The notes under the pieces: generated by a model
Databases searched by the model: none
Seen by the model: the letters and a program-made list of their open reading frames with translations, nothing else
Told to the model about the DNA's origin: nothing
Shown: positions 42,627 through 51,699 of the stretch, piece after piece
Layout of the letters: each line of letters starts with the position of its first letter
Numbering within the stretch: the stretch's first letter is position 1
Assembly: GCF_000422805.1 (NCBI RefSeq)
Contig: NZ_KE383923.1
Location: forward strand, 319,296 to 383,295
Origin: Nocardioides halotolerans DSM 19273
GTDB lineage: Bacteria > Actinomycetota > Actinomycetes > Propionibacteriales > Nocardioidaceae
Length of the DNA stretch: 64,000 bases
Direction of reading: 5' to 3'
Position numbers and translations under genes: made by a program

Positions 42627-43906
42627 CGCCCACCATCCATCTGCTCCGCCCAGCGCCGCCAGAAGGCCCGCATCTGCTCCTCGTCGGTCGCCTCGGGCTC
42701 ACGGTTCATCCCCCGGGAGATGTCGTTCCACTCGATCCCACCGCTGGCGAACCCCTGCTGACACGACTCGAGTGCCTCGATGTCGTCGGGCGTCGCGAAC
42801 CCACCAGGCCCTAGGAAGGTCAGGAAGCTGTCGAGCCTCCGCTGACGAACCTCGGGAAGCTCGTCGCCCGGAGCTGCCTCCCACGCAGTGACCGTCATCG
42901 AGGTGGGTGAGGTCGGCATGAAGGTGCGCACCGTGACGGCCATGATGTCGTTGATGATGAGGTTGGGGTAGATGAGCATGTTGCGGTTGACGTCGCACAT
43001 GCGTCCGGCCCGCTCGGGTCCGTGCTTGTCGACGAGCCTCTGCCGCAGCGCGTCGATCTCGGGCTTGGCCTCCTCGCCGAAGATCGGCTCCCAGCGGGCG
43101 ATGGGCCGGCCCCACGGCGCGAGATACTCGAGCACCGCGTGCCCGTTGCCGAGGTCCTTCGTGTGGCCCTTGACGCCGATGCTCAGGTCCGTGCCGAGCG
43201 AGACGAGGTACTTGAAGTAGGTGTCGTGCGTCGAGGCCGCGTGGTACCCGTCGATGCTGTTCTCGACCAGGAGCTTCCAGTTCGCCTGCATGCCGTACTC
43301 GTTGGTGCCGGGGACGATCTGCACGTCACCGTCCATGGCGTCCACGACCAGGTCTAGGTACTCCCGAGCGCCCGCGAGGTAGGTCGTGAGGTCGACGATG
43401 TCAGGATCGAAGCTGCAGAAGACGAATCCGCGGTAGCTCTCAACCTTCGCCACGCGGCCGAGGCCGAGAGCGTCCATGTCCAGCTGGTCGTCGTAGGCGT
43501 CCTTGCCCGGTACGCCGACCAGCTTGCCCTCGCTGTCGAAGGTCCACGCGTGGTAGAAGCACTGGAAGACCTTGCTGTTGCCCTTGTCCCGGCGGCAGAC
43601 CACGGCACCCCGGTGGGTGCACGTGTTGTGGAAGACGTTCACCCGTCCGGACTTGGCCCCCCGCACCATGAAGATCGGTCGACCGGCCACCGGTCGCCGC
43701 ACGTAGTCTCCAGGCTCGGGGATCTCGGACTCGTGACCGACGTAGAGCCACGAATGCGCGAAGATCTTCTCGATCTCCTCGCGGAAGACGTCCTCTGACG
43801 TCATCGCGTCTCGGTGCACTCGGAAGCGCATCCCGTCGATGTCCTCGTCGACGCAGCGCGAGCCGGTGCTGAGCGTGGAGCTCGGCCTCTCCTCGAGCAG
43901 AGTCAT
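42623..43906 (-). CDS. Rieske aromatic-ring-hydroxylating dioxygenase alpha subunit
   Basis: A 427-residue protein starting at ATG 43906 (MTLLEERPSS). The Rieske [2Fe-2S] ligands are C96-x-H98 and C116-x2-H119 (NTCTHRG, QCFYHAW). The catalytic domain has the mononuclear-iron motif NWKLLVENSIDGYHAASTHD (two His; the Asp comes later). It performs cis-dihydroxylation of an aromatic acid or hydrocarbon. No ferredoxin or reductase gene is encoded in this operon, so electron-transfer partners must come from elsewhere. Coupled by overlaps to the beta subunit and the hydrolase gene. Confidence 0.95.
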   Translation of the reverse strand: MTLLEERPSSTLSTGSRCVDEDIDGMRFRVHRDAMTSEDVFREEIEKIFAHSWLYVGHESEIPEPGDYVRRPVAGRPIFMVRGAKSGRVNVFHNTCTHRGAVVCRRDKGNSKVFQCFYHAWTFDSEGKLVGVPGKDAYDDQLDMDALGLGRVAKVESYRGFVFCSFDPDIVDLTTYLAGAREYLDLVVDAMDGDVQIVPGTNEYGMQANWKLLVENSIDGYHAASTHDTYFKYLVSLGTDLSIGVKGHTKDLGNGHAVLEYLAPWGRPIARWEPIFGEEAKPEIDALRQRLVDKHGPERAGRMCDVNRNMLIYPNLIINDIMAVTVRTFMPTSPTSMTVTAWEAAPGDELPEVRQRRLDSFLTFLGPGGFATPDDIEALESCQQGFASGGIEWNDISRGMNREPEATDEEQMRAFWRRWAEQMDGGR

Positions 43907-44751
43907 GACTGGTCTCCTTCGATGTCCAGGCCGAGGAAGTCGGCGACGACGCGGTTGAACTCGCTTGCTCGCTCGATCTGGGTCCAGTGCCCACACCTCG
44001 AGAAGAGGTGCATGTCTCCGTTGGGAAGCAGCTCGGACAGCCGCCAACCAACCTCCTTGGGGACCACGCGGTCCTCGCGTCCCTGGACGACCAGAGCGGG
44101 AACCGTCACTGCCCGCACCTGCTCCTCGGTGATACCGAGCTGGTTCCCGGCGTGGGCAGGGTCGAAGAACATCGAGCGGTAGGCCTCGTGAGCTCCGGGC
44201 AGGGCGCTGGCTTCATAGCGGATCTTGACCAGCTCGTCGGTGATGATGCCGGGGTCGACTGCGAAGTAGTCGACGAGCAGGGAGCGCATCGCCTCAGGCG
44301 ATGGTTCGTAAGCGCGTAGAGCCTTCAGCCCGTCGGTCACGGTCATGGTCGGTCCGGGGCTGCCCATGAGCACCATGCGGTGCAGGCGGTCCTGCTGGTC
44401 CTCGGCCATCTGCAGGGCGACCCGACCGCCGAGGCTGTTGCCGACGACTGAGACCCGGTCGACGTCGAGGGCGTCCAGAAAGGCCCATACGTGGTCAGTC
44501 CAGGTGCGCAACGAGTACCGGACGTCTGCCGGCCGGTCGGTCAAGCCGTAGCCGACCAGGTCGAGCGCCAGGGCTCGTGCGCCGCGGCTGAGCACCGGGA
44601 CCGTGTGTTGCCAGTTCGCCCACGCCGACACACCAGGACCCGATCCGTGGATGAACAGCACGACGTCCCCGCTCCCGACGTCGTGATAGTGGGTGTTGTG
44701 GCCACCGATCGACAGGTACTGACCCGCCTCGATGCCTGCTGCGATCGTCAT
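43903..44751 (-). CDS. Alpha/beta hydrolase, meta-cleavage-product C-C hydrolase type
   Basis: A 282-residue protein starting at ATG 44751 (MTIAAGIEAGQYLSIGGHNT). The oxyanion region is LFIHGSGPGVSAWANW, the nucleophile elbow VVGNSLGGRVAL, the acid is in VQGREDRVVP and the final His in SRCGHWTQIERA. This is the BphD/MhpC/HsaD pattern of enzymes that split ring-opened 2-hydroxy-6-oxo-dienoates. It lies directly after the extradiol dioxygenase gene (ATGA overlap), fitting the next step of the pathway. Confidence 0.92.
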   Translation of the reverse strand: MTIAAGIEAGQYLSIGGHNTHYHDVGSGDVVLFIHGSGPGVSAWANWQHTVPVLSRGARALALDLVGYGLTDRPADVRYSLRTWTDHVWAFLDALDVDRVSVVGNSLGGRVALQMAEDQQDRLHRMVLMGSPGPTMTVTDGLKALRAYEPSPEAMRSLLVDYFAVDPGIITDELVKIRYEASALPGAHEAYRSMFFDPAHAGNQLGITEEQVRAVTVPALVVQGREDRVVPKEVGWRLSELLPNGDMHLFSRCGHWTQIERASEFNRVVADFLGLDIEGDQS

Positions 44752-45821
44752 GCGGAGACCTCCTGGTAGATCGCGAAGCACTTGTTGGAGTTGAAGACGT
44801 CGGTGGTGACGAAGGTCGACCACGTCAGCTCGAGACCGAGCTCCTGAACCGCTCCAAGGAGGCAGAACCAGTTCAGCATCTCGTGTTGGCCGGCGTCGAC
44901 GACCTCCTTGCTGGTCACGCTGACCCACGCGTCGAAGTCGCCCTTGACGAGGGCGTCGTAGAGAACCTGGTCGGCCTCGGTGTCGGGTCGCAGGTGCCAA
45001 CCCTTGTCATGGAGGAACGCGTGCGACCAGCTCGAGGACGCGATGAGGGCGACGCGTTTTCCGCTCTCGCGGTAGGCGCGGGCCACGCCGGCGCCCAGCT
45101 CGAAACAGCGTTTCGGCGTAGGCCCCGAGGGATCGAGTGACTCGTCCTCGATCTCAGCGAATCGGGCCAGGCCACCTCGGCGGGCTATCGCATGCTGGCC
45201 GTAGCAGTTCACCGTGATCGGCACGATCGGGTACGTCATCTCGGCGCCGGCAGCGGGATAGTCGAGGAAGAGCTGCGTGTTCAGGATGGCGTGGGGAAAG
45301 TGGGCTCCCTCCCGCTTCTGGTACGAGTACGCCATGTCGAACCCGTCGGCGATGAGCGCGTCGGCCAGCTGCCGGGACTCTGCCGCGTCCCCATGGAGGG
45401 TGATCGTCATGTCCTCGGGAAGGCTCCAAGCGTTGGGTGAACCGCGCTCGTTCATGAGGGCGAACGGATGTACCTCGATGTCGCCGTATGCCAGCACGCA
45501 GAACGGCGGCACGACTTCTTCGCGGAAGTTCTCGTACTGGTCGTCGCCCCACACGACCACCAGGTCCGGAGCGAAGTCATCGAGTGCCTGGCGCACCGTT
45601 GCGAGTTGGGTGACGAGGTCGGCGCGGTGCCGCGAGGCCGCCGCCGTACCTCCATCGTCCGACCAGTCCTGCCGCATCGACGCCGGCCAGTTACCCGGGT
45701 CCTTCTCCGCGTCGGGAATGTCAGGGTCGCCCAAAGTCCAACGTAGGAGACCCGCCATGTGCTCATCGGTGCCGGCGAGCAAGGGATAGTGGGTCATCCC
45801 GAGACCCAGGAAGTGGCTCAT
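44748..45821 (-). CDS. LigB-type (class III) extradiol ring-cleavage dioxygenase
   Basis: A 357-residue protein starting at ATG 45821 (MSHFLGLGMTHYPLLAGTDE). Features of the LigB/PCA 4,5-dioxygenase superfamily are the early THYP histidine, VVVWGDDQYENF, KREGAHFPHAIL and the late SSSWSHAFLHD. These bind Fe(II) and cleave catechols adjacent to the hydroxyls. The fusion-length chain suggests a single-subunit enzyme like MhpB or LigZ rather than LigAB. Its product would feed the neighbouring C-C hydrolase. Confidence 0.88.
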   Translation of the reverse strand: MSHFLGLGMTHYPLLAGTDEHMAGLLRWTLGDPDIPDAEKDPGNWPASMRQDWSDDGGTAAASRHRADLVTQLATVRQALDDFAPDLVVVWGDDQYENFREEVVPPFCVLAYGDIEVHPFALMNERGSPNAWSLPEDMTITLHGDAAESRQLADALIADGFDMAYSYQKREGAHFPHAILNTQLFLDYPAAGAEMTYPIVPITVNCYGQHAIARRGGLARFAEIEDESLDPSGPTPKRCFELGAGVARAYRESGKRVALIASSSWSHAFLHDKGWHLRPDTEADQVLYDALVKGDFDAWVSVTSKEVVDAGQHEMLNWFCLLGAVQELGLELTWSTFVTTDVFNSNKCFAIYQEVSA

Positions 45822-45834
45822 TCGCTTCTCTTTC

Positions 45835-46884
45835 TCAATGGGCGCTAGGGGGTTGGTCCGGCGCGACGAGCCGCATGCCGTTGGTGTGGCCGATCTGCAT
45901 GGCGACACCGCCTCGGCGCGTGTTGTCCCAGTCATGCAGGACGCGGCCGGCGGGATGCTCGCGTGCGGCGAGCGGGTAGTCCGTACCGAGCACGACGTGA
46001 TGGAGCCCGAACCGCTGGAGGGTCAGGTCAAGGCTGGCGACGTCGTAGGTGAGGGAGTCGCTCCAGAGTCGCCGAGCCGACGCGACCAGGCTCGGACCTG
46101 GGTCCTCGGCCGCGGTCAGGACGGTGCGTCCGTGATCGACGCGCGGCAGCACCTGCGGGAGCGCTCCACCGCCGTGCGCGAGCACGGCGACGAGATCGGG
46201 CAGCTCGTCGAGAAGGCCAGAGGTGAGCATGGCGGCTGCGGCGACCGCGGTCTCCCCTGGCATGCCGACACCGAAGTCGAGGCCTGCGGCTGACAGTCGC
46301 GGATCGAGGACTCTGTCCACCGGATGGATGAACACGATGGCGCCGAACTCGCACGCTGCTCGGAAGAATGGCCTCAGCCGTTCGTCGGACAGCTCCATTC
46401 CTCCCACCCGAGTCCCGATCTCCACGCCGATGAACCCGAGCTCGAGCACTAGCCGCTTGAGCTCCACCACTGCAAGCTCCGTGTCCTGCAACGGCACCGT
46501 CCCAAGGGCACGAAACCTGTCAGGAACCTCGGCCACCATGCGGGAGAGGTGCTCGTTCTGCAACGTAGCGAGGGCAGCAGCTTTCGGCGCCGAGGCGTCG
46601 TGGCACAACGTCCCGGGAAGCGGGGAGAGAACCTGGATCGCGACTCCGTCTGCGTCCATGTCGCGCAGCCGAGCCTCGGTGCACCAGGCGCGCTCGTCCA
46701 GAGTCCGGTAGACCCGGCCACCGACCAGGATCTCCACTCGATCGGCGGTGCGCTTGACCACGGGCAACACCGGATCCTGGTCGTCGAGCGTGGGCAGCTC
46801 CGGATCGACGACGTGCGTGTGGAAGTCGACGAGCTGGAGGTGCGGCCCTCCGCGCCACGACGGGACCGATGCTCGTTCAGCCAC
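45835..46884 (-). CDS. Amidohydrolase-family decarboxylase (ACMSD-like)
   Basis: A 349-residue protein if started at GTG 46884, which has GAGGGGG 5 nt upstream; ATG 46920 would add 12 residues and place the start 5 bp from an operator. Metal ligands are seen in VDFHTHVVDP (HxH), AIVFIHPVD, and LGTDYPLAAREH (Asp). The ACMSD/gamma-resorcylate/5-carboxyvanillate decarboxylase group has this pattern. It is the first gene of the minus-strand catabolic operon and may remove a carboxyl group from a ring or ring-cleavage product. Confidence 0.87.
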   Translation of the reverse strand: MAERASVPSWRGGPHLQLVDFHTHVVDPELPTLDDQDPVLPVVKRTADRVEILVGGRVYRTLDERAWCTEARLRDMDADGVAIQVLSPLPGTLCHDASAPKAAALATLQNEHLSRMVAEVPDRFRALGTVPLQDTELAVVELKRLVLELGFIGVEIGTRVGGMELSDERLRPFFRAACEFGAIVFIHPVDRVLDPRLSAAGLDFGVGMPGETAVAAAAMLTSGLLDELPDLVAVLAHGGGALPQVLPRVDHGRTVLTAAEDPGPSLVASARRLWSDSLTYDVASLDLTLQRFGLHHVVLGTDYPLAAREHPAGRVLHDWDNTRRGGVAMQIGHTNGMRLVAPDQPPSAH

Positions 46885-46925
46885 GCCATCCCCCTCGCCA
46901 CTTGTGGTGCTCGTCACCATAGTCC

Positions 46926-46941
46926 ATTGTGCATACACAAT
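46926..46941. promoter_or_regulatory. Palindromic operator ATTGTG-N4-CACAAT
   Basis: A perfect 6-bp inverted repeat (ATTGTGCATACACAAT) in the 143-bp region between the divergent amidohydrolase operon and the GntR gene. GntR/FadR-type regulators of aromatic pathways often bind TTGT-N-ACAA sites. Confidence 0.65.
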
Positions 46942-46948
46942 CAAGGTT

Positions 46949-46959
46949 TGGTCAGACCA
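46949..46959. promoter_or_regulatory. FadR-type palindrome TGGTCAGACCA
   Basis: A perfect 5-1-5 palindrome that fits the TNGTNNNACNA consensus of FadR-subfamily GntR regulators. It lies 7 bp after the first palindrome and 69 bp before the GntR start. A near copy occurs at 56499. Confidence 0.65.
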
Positions 46960-47027
46960 TGCGCAACGCCCGCCAGCCGGTACGGATCGGCATCTAGGCT
47001 GGATCAGCCCTGAGGACGAGGAGACTC

Positions 47028-47744
47028 ATGACCGCCCCGGTCGATCAGCGACAGTCGCGAGCCCAGCAGGTCGCGGCCGCGATCGAGGACGAGATCCTTG
47101 CCGAGCGACTACCTGTCGGGGCACACCTCGCCAGACGCGTGGAGCTGATGGAGCGGTTCGGCATCAGCCCGACCACGATGAACGAGGCCATGCGGATCCT
47201 CCGCACGCGTGGGCTCATCGCGGTCCGGCCCGGCAACGGTGGGGGCATCTTCGTCTCGAGCCGACCGCCGCAGGTCCGACTGGGCGGCATCGACCTGTGG
47301 TTCGACGCCAGCCACACCAACCCCCTCGACCTCTTCGAGGCGCGGATCCACCTCGAGCAGGGGGTCAACGGGGTTGCCTTCGAGCGGGCGGACGAGAGCG
47401 ATGTCCGGGCCATGCACGAGGCCGTCGACCACATGCGAGATGCGCCGACCGCGCACGCCTTCCTCGAGTCGGTCATCGCCTTCCACCGAGCGCTCGTCGT
47501 CGCGGCCCGCCTGCCCGTGCTCGATGACATGCACCAGGCCGTGACCACGCTGCTGCTCGCGAGCCTCTCCCGCGCCGAGTTCATCGCCGACCACGAGGAG
47601 AAGGTCGGTGCGAGCATCATCGTCCACCACGAGATCGCCGACGCGGTCGAGACGCGGGATGCCGCCGCGTTCGCGGAGGTGATGGGCCGACACCACGAGA
47701 GCCTGGTGCGCGCCGACGACCCGCATCGGTCGCCGACTACCTGA
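47028..47744 (+). CDS. GntR-family regulator (FadR/FCD type)
   Basis: A 238-residue protein with an N-terminal winged helix (AIEDEILAERLPVGAHLARR, then LMERFGISPTTMNEAMRILR and LIAVRPGNGGGIFV) and an FCD ligand-binding domain with FHRALVVAARLPVLDD and VHHEIADAVETRDAAAF, whose histidines bind metal or acid ligands. It starts at ATG 47028, GAGGAG 5 nt upstream. Divergent from the catabolic operon, it likely represses that operon and itself through the two palindromes. Confidence 0.92.
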   Translation: MTAPVDQRQSRAQQVAAAIEDEILAERLPVGAHLARRVELMERFGISPTTMNEAMRILRTRGLIAVRPGNGGGIFVSSRPPQVRLGGIDLWFDASHTNPLDLFEARIHLEQGVNGVAFERADESDVRAMHEAVDHMRDAPTAHAFLESVIAFHRALVVAARLPVLDDMHQAVTTLLLASLSRAEFIADHEEKVGASIIVHHEIADAVETRDAAAFAEVMGRHHESLVRADDPHRSPTT

Positions 47745-47871
47745 ACCCAGTCGCGCAAGGACCCGGGCGGCCCCCACTGTCGGCTCCTCCATCGAGCGCT
47801 CGCGCACGACGTTGCAGCGTGGGACGCGACGACAGATGCTGGCGGCGCAAGCGCGAACGAAGGAGCGACCC

Positions 47872-48741
47872 ATGGCCCACCCGACCGCGACGACGCTGGC
47901 CAGTACCGACGGCGTCCAGCTGCAGGTCCTCGTGTGGGAGCCTCCCGGCGAGCCGCGCGCGGTGGCCCGTATCGCTCACGGGATGGGGGAGCACGCGCTG
48001 CGCTACGCGCCGCTGGCGGAGCGACTCGCGGAGGCCGGCTACGTCGTCTATGCGCAGGACCACCGGGGCCACGGAGCGAGCGCGACCTCCGCCGACGAGC
48101 TCGGTGTCATCGGCGCGGACGGGTGGACCGAGCTGGTCGACGACCTCGGCAGGGTGGGCGACCTGGCGACGTCCGAGCACCCTGGGCTCAAGCACGCCCT
48201 GATCGCCCACTCCATGGGTTCGTTCGCCGCGCAGCAGTACCTGCTCGACCACAGCGCCGACGTCGACGCGGTCGTCCTGACCGGGACGGCGGTCCTCGAC
48301 CTGCTCGAACCGGCTCTCGACCTGGACCAGCCGCTCGACCTGACGATGTTCAACGCAGCGTTCCAACCGCCCCGGACGGAGTTCGACTGGCTGAGCCGCG
48401 ACGACACCGAGGTGGACAAGTACGTCGCCGACCCGCTGTGCGGGTTCGGGCTCGACGGTGAGGCGGGCAAGCAGATGTTCGTCGCGGCACGTCGCGTCGG
48501 CCAGCCCGGGGCGCTGGACGGCATCCGCGAGGACCTGCCCGTGCTCATCGCCGTGGGCGAGCTGGACCCGGTCAACGGACAGCTCGCGCTGGTGCATCCG
48601 CTCGTGGACCGGTTGTCGGACGCCGGTCTCGAGGACGTGACGCTGAAGGTCTACCCGGGGGCTCGGCACGAGATCCTCAACGAGACCAACCGGGCCGAGG
48701 TGCTCGACGACGTGCTCGGGTGGCTGGACGAGCGGATCTGA
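47872..48741 (+). CDS. Alpha/beta hydrolase, monoacylglycerol-lipase-like
   Basis: A 289-residue cytosolic hydrolase starting at ATG 47872 with AAGGAG upstream. It has RIAHGMGEHALRYAPLAERL, YVVYAQDHRGHGAS, the nucleophile in LIAHSMGSFAAQQYLLDHSA and the final His in YPGARHEILNET. This is the Hydrolase_4/MGL (lysophospholipase) family. It probably splits acylglycerols or other esters. Only 2 bp separate it from the secreted lipase gene downstream, so they form an operon. Confidence 0.9.
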   Translation: MAHPTATTLASTDGVQLQVLVWEPPGEPRAVARIAHGMGEHALRYAPLAERLAEAGYVVYAQDHRGHGASATSADELGVIGADGWTELVDDLGRVGDLATSEHPGLKHALIAHSMGSFAAQQYLLDHSADVDAVVLTGTAVLDLLEPALDLDQPLDLTMFNAAFQPPRTEFDWLSRDDTEVDKYVADPLCGFGLDGEAGKQMFVAARRVGQPGALDGIREDLPVLIAVGELDPVNGQLALVHPLVDRLSDAGLEDVTLKVYPGARHEILNETNRAEVLDDVLGWLDERI

Positions 48742-48743
48742 CG

Positions 48744-49721
48744 ATGCTGCGTCGCCTCGCGTGGTCCGTGGCCGTGCTCGCGACCGGTCTCGCCCTGGTG
48801 TCCCCGGCGGCACCAGCGACGGCACGGCCCGGTCGCGGACCCGTGCTCACGGTGCCGCGGCCCCTGCTGCGCGGGGCCGTGCGGTGCAATCCCCTGGCCA
48901 ATCGGCACAATCCGAGGCGGACCCTGCTGCTGGTGCACGGCACCGCGGCGACACCGGAGGAGGCCTGGGGTTGGGGGTACGAGCGACAGCTCACCGCCGA
49001 CGGGTACGGCTGGTGCGACGTACGCCTCCCGGATCGGGCGCTCGGCGACTTCGTCACGGCCTCGCAGTACGCGGTCTTCGCGGCTCGCAAGGCCTACCGT
49101 CGCAGCGGTCGCAAGGTCGCGCTGGTCGGCCACAGCCAGGGCGGGGCGATGGTCCTGTGGATCGCCAAGTTCTGGCCGGATGTCGCACGACATGCCTCAG
49201 ACGTCATCGCCCTCGCGGGCCCGCTGCACGGCACGACCGTGGCCAACGCGTTGTGCGCGGCTGGCACCTGCGCGACGGTGGCCTGGCAGCTCCGGCAGGG
49301 TTCACTCACGACGGACGCGCTGTCGAACGCACCTGTGCCCCGCGGGCCGAAGATCACGTCGATCGCCACCTCGATGGACGAGCTCATCACCCCACAGCCC
49401 TACGCCGGGCAGGGCAACGGCGTCCACTCGGTCCTGGTCCAGGACGTCTGCCCCGGGCACGTCGTCGAGCACGGGCTGCTGCTCGGCGACCGCGTCGGGT
49501 ATGCGTTGGTCCGCGACGCGGTCGACCGCCGAGGGGCGGCGCAGGCCAGGCGCGTGGACCGCTCCGTGTGCAACGGACAGACGCTGCCGCAGGCCGATCT
49601 CGTCGGTGCCGCCGGCTTCGCCTCGACGGTCGCCAACTTCCTCACCGGTCTCGCCGACCCGTTGACGTGGGTCGACCACGAACCCGCCCTCCCGGCGTAC
49701 GCGGCTCGCTACGCGCGGTGA
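48744..49721 (+). CDS. Secreted triacylglycerol lipase-like hydrolase
   Basis: A 325-residue protein with a signal peptide: MLRRLAWSVAVLATGLALVS, then cleavage near ATARP (about residue 28). The body has TLLLVHGTAATPEEAWGWGY, the nucleophile motif VALVGHSQGGAMVLW and multiple cysteines suited to disulphides, as in lipases of the Candida antarctica B-like/class-2 type. Likely exported to release fatty acids for the beta-oxidation-type genes in this region. Its 3' end overlaps the convergent small gene by 13 bp. Confidence 0.87.
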   Translation: MLRRLAWSVAVLATGLALVSPAAPATARPGRGPVLTVPRPLLRGAVRCNPLANRHNPRRTLLLVHGTAATPEEAWGWGYERQLTADGYGWCDVRLPDRALGDFVTASQYAVFAARKAYRRSGRKVALVGHSQGGAMVLWIAKFWPDVARHASDVIALAGPLHGTTVANALCAAGTCATVAWQLRQGSLTTDALSNAPVPRGPKITSIATSMDELITPQPYAGQGNGVHSVLVQDVCPGHVVEHGLLLGDRVGYALVRDAVDRRGAAQARRVDRSVCNGQTLPQADLVGAAGFASTVANFLTGLADPLTWVDHEPALPAYAARYAR

Positions 49722-49948
49722 GGTCTGCGTTGCATGATGGCGTCGACGCACTCGGGGCAGTTCTCGGACCGCTCGGCCGGGAAGCCCACGTGGAACAGCC
49801 GGGTCCACGTGGCTGCGTTCAGCCCGCACGCCGTCTGCGTGCCACCCATCCTCTTGGCGTGCGCGACCGACGCGGGCCACAGCAGCGTCTCGCCACCGAC
49901 CTGCCGGGAGCCGGTGAACCGGCACACGACGTACCACTCGACGGTCAT
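49709..49948 (-). CDS. Small CPEC-containing protein (79 aa)
   Basis: Starts at ATG 49948 (MTVEWYVVCRFTGSRQVGGE), overlapping the crotonase stop by 4 bp. The cysteines in QTACGLN and NCPECVDAI could form a small zinc site. Family not recognised; the close coupling makes it a real gene rather than chance. Confidence 0.6.
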   Translation of the reverse strand: MTVEWYVVCRFTGSRQVGGETLLWPASVAHAKRMGGTQTACGLNAATWTRLFHVGFPAERSENCPECVDAIMQRRPHRA

Positions 49949-50721
49949 CGCAACCTCCACTCCGGCGACCGCTTCTCGCGGAACGCGGCGACGCCCTCCT
50001 GGATGTCCTCAGTGGTGAACGCCAGCGCCAGCTGAGCCCGGAGAGTGGAGAGCGCGGCGGACAGGCTCATGTCGCGGGTGGCGTCTATGGCGTCCTTGCC
50101 CAGCCGCATCAGCAGCGGCGACTTCGCGGCCACCTTGTGGGCCCACGCGACGACGGTGTCCTCGAACTGCTCGGCCGGGACGACGACGTTGACGAAACCG
50201 AGGCGTGCGGCCTCGTCCGCGCCGACGGGCTCACCCAGCATCATCAGCTCGTTGGCCTTCATCCGGTCGAGGTTGCGGTAGATCAGCGCGGAGATCATGA
50301 AGGGGAACACCCCGACGTTGATCTCCGGACAGCCGAACCGGACGCCCTCCTTGGCGATCACCAGGTCGCAGGCGAGGGCGAGCCCGAAGGCGCCGGCGAG
50401 CACGTCACCGCCGGCAGCACAGATGACCGGCTTGCCGAGGCCGCCGATCAGCTCGTACAGCCGGGGGAACCGGTCGAGGCCGGCGTACTTCTGCACGGTC
50501 GGGACGTCGGACGCGAACGCCTTGAGGTCGCCACCGGCCGAGAAGACCCTGTCGTGGGACGAGCCGAGGACGACGACGCGCACACCGTTGTCGTTGCGCG
50601 CCTCGACGAGGCGTGCGAGCAGCTCGTCCAACAGCTCGTCTCCGAGCGCGTTGCGAGACTCGGGACTGTCGAGTGTGACGAAGGCAGCGCCTTCGTCGTC
50701 GACGCGGTAGCGCACGGGCAC
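49945..50721 (-). CDS. Enoyl-CoA hydratase/isomerase (crotonase fold)
   Basis: A 258-residue protein with the crotonase pattern: AFVTLDSPESRNAL, the oxyanion-hole segment FSAGGDLKAF, the second CAAGGDVLAGAFGLALACDL and FGCPEINVGVFPF, which keeps a catalytic-type Glu. It hydrates or isomerises enoyl-CoA thioesters. It is 3 bp downstream of a quinone-reductase-like gene and coupled to the small CPEC gene after it. Substrate unknown. Confidence 0.9.
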   Translation of the reverse strand: MPVRYRVDDEGAAFVTLDSPESRNALGDELLDELLARLVEARNDNGVRVVVLGSSHDRVFSAGGDLKAFASDVPTVQKYAGLDRFPRLYELIGGLGKPVICAAGGDVLAGAFGLALACDLVIAKEGVRFGCPEINVGVFPFMISALIYRNLDRMKANELMMLGEPVGADEAARLGFVNVVVPAEQFEDTVVAWAHKVAAKSPLLMRLGKDAIDATRDMSLSAALSTLRAQLALAFTTEDIQEGVAAFREKRSPEWRLR

Positions 50722-50724
50722 GGC

Positions 50725-51699
50725 TCAGACCTCCAGGACCAGCTTGCCGAACGCGTGGCCGCTCTCCAGCCGTTCGTGGGCGGGGACGACGTCGTCAAGG
50801 GCGAAGACCGAGTCGATGACCGGCGACGGCACCGGGTGCTCGGCGAGCAGCTGCAGCAGGCTCGCGAAGTCGGCGGAACTACCCATCGTCGTGCCGAGGA
50901 TCGACTGCTGCGCGAAGAAGTACGGGCGGACCGCGACCTCGGCGGTCTCGGCGCGCGAGGCGCCCAGGACCACCAGTCGACCGCCCGGTCGGAGCGCACG
51001 CAGCGACTCGCGCCAGGTGCCGACAGAGTCGAGGACGACGTCGAATCCGCCCGCCGGGGTCAGCCGCCGCGCTGCCTCGGGCCAACCCTCCTCGTGGTAC
51101 AGGACGCCGCCGCGGGCCCCCAGCTCACGAGCTCGGTCGATCTTGTCCTCGCTCGACGAGGTCACCCACACGTCCGCGCCGATGGCGGAGGCCAGCGACA
51201 CCGCCATCGTCGCGACACCGCCCCCCGCGCCGAGCACGAGGAGCGACTCGCCGGCGTGCAGGCGAGCGCGGGAGAAGAGGGCGCGGTAGGTCGTGACACC
51301 CACGAGAGGGAGGGCGGCGGCCTCGGCCCAGGTCAGCCCGGCCGGCTTGGGGAACACGCACTCGTCCGGGACCGCCACGAGTTCTGCGTAGGTTCCGGAC
51401 CGACGGTCGCCCAGGATCTCCCAGTCGGCGCCGGGTGCGGCCTCGTCCGGTCCCCACCACAGCGACGGAAGGACCACCACCTCGTCGCCGGTGCGGTCGA
51501 CGACGCCCGCGGCGTCGGCGCCCGGCACGTGCGGGAGCGGCGAGGAGTACTGGCCCCGTCGGACCAGGACGTCGTGCCAGTTGAGTGCGGCCGCGCGCAC
51601 CCGGACCAGCGTCCAGCCGGGCCTGGGCCGTGGGTCCGGGAGGTCCTCAACGGCCAGGACCTCGGGACCGCCGAACTCGCGCTGGACCGCTGCTCTCAC
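50725..51699 (-). CDS. MDR-family NAD(P)H:quinone/enoyl reductase-like protein
   Basis: A 324-residue protein from GTG 51699 (MRAAVQREFGGPEVLAVEDL) overlapping the stop of the LLM gene (GTGA). It has the GroES-like fold (LNWHDVLVRRGQYSSPLPHV), a Rossmann core with LLVLGAGGGVATMAVSLASA, and no zinc ligands. It is likely to reduce an enone, enoyl-CoA or quinone with NADPH. Part of a four-gene minus-strand operon with LLM oxidoreductase and crotonase. Confidence 0.87.
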   Translation of the reverse strand: MRAAVQREFGGPEVLAVEDLPDPRPRPGWTLVRVRAAALNWHDVLVRRGQYSSPLPHVPGADAAGVVDRTGDEVVVLPSLWWGPDEAAPGADWEILGDRRSGTYAELVAVPDECVFPKPAGLTWAEAAALPLVGVTTYRALFSRARLHAGESLLVLGAGGGVATMAVSLASAIGADVWVTSSSEDKIDRARELGARGGVLYHEEGWPEAARRLTPAGGFDVVLDSVGTWRESLRALRPGGRLVVLGASRAETAEVAVRPYFFAQQSILGTTMGSSADFASLLQLLAEHPVPSPVIDSVFALDDVVPAHERLESGHAFGKLVLEV

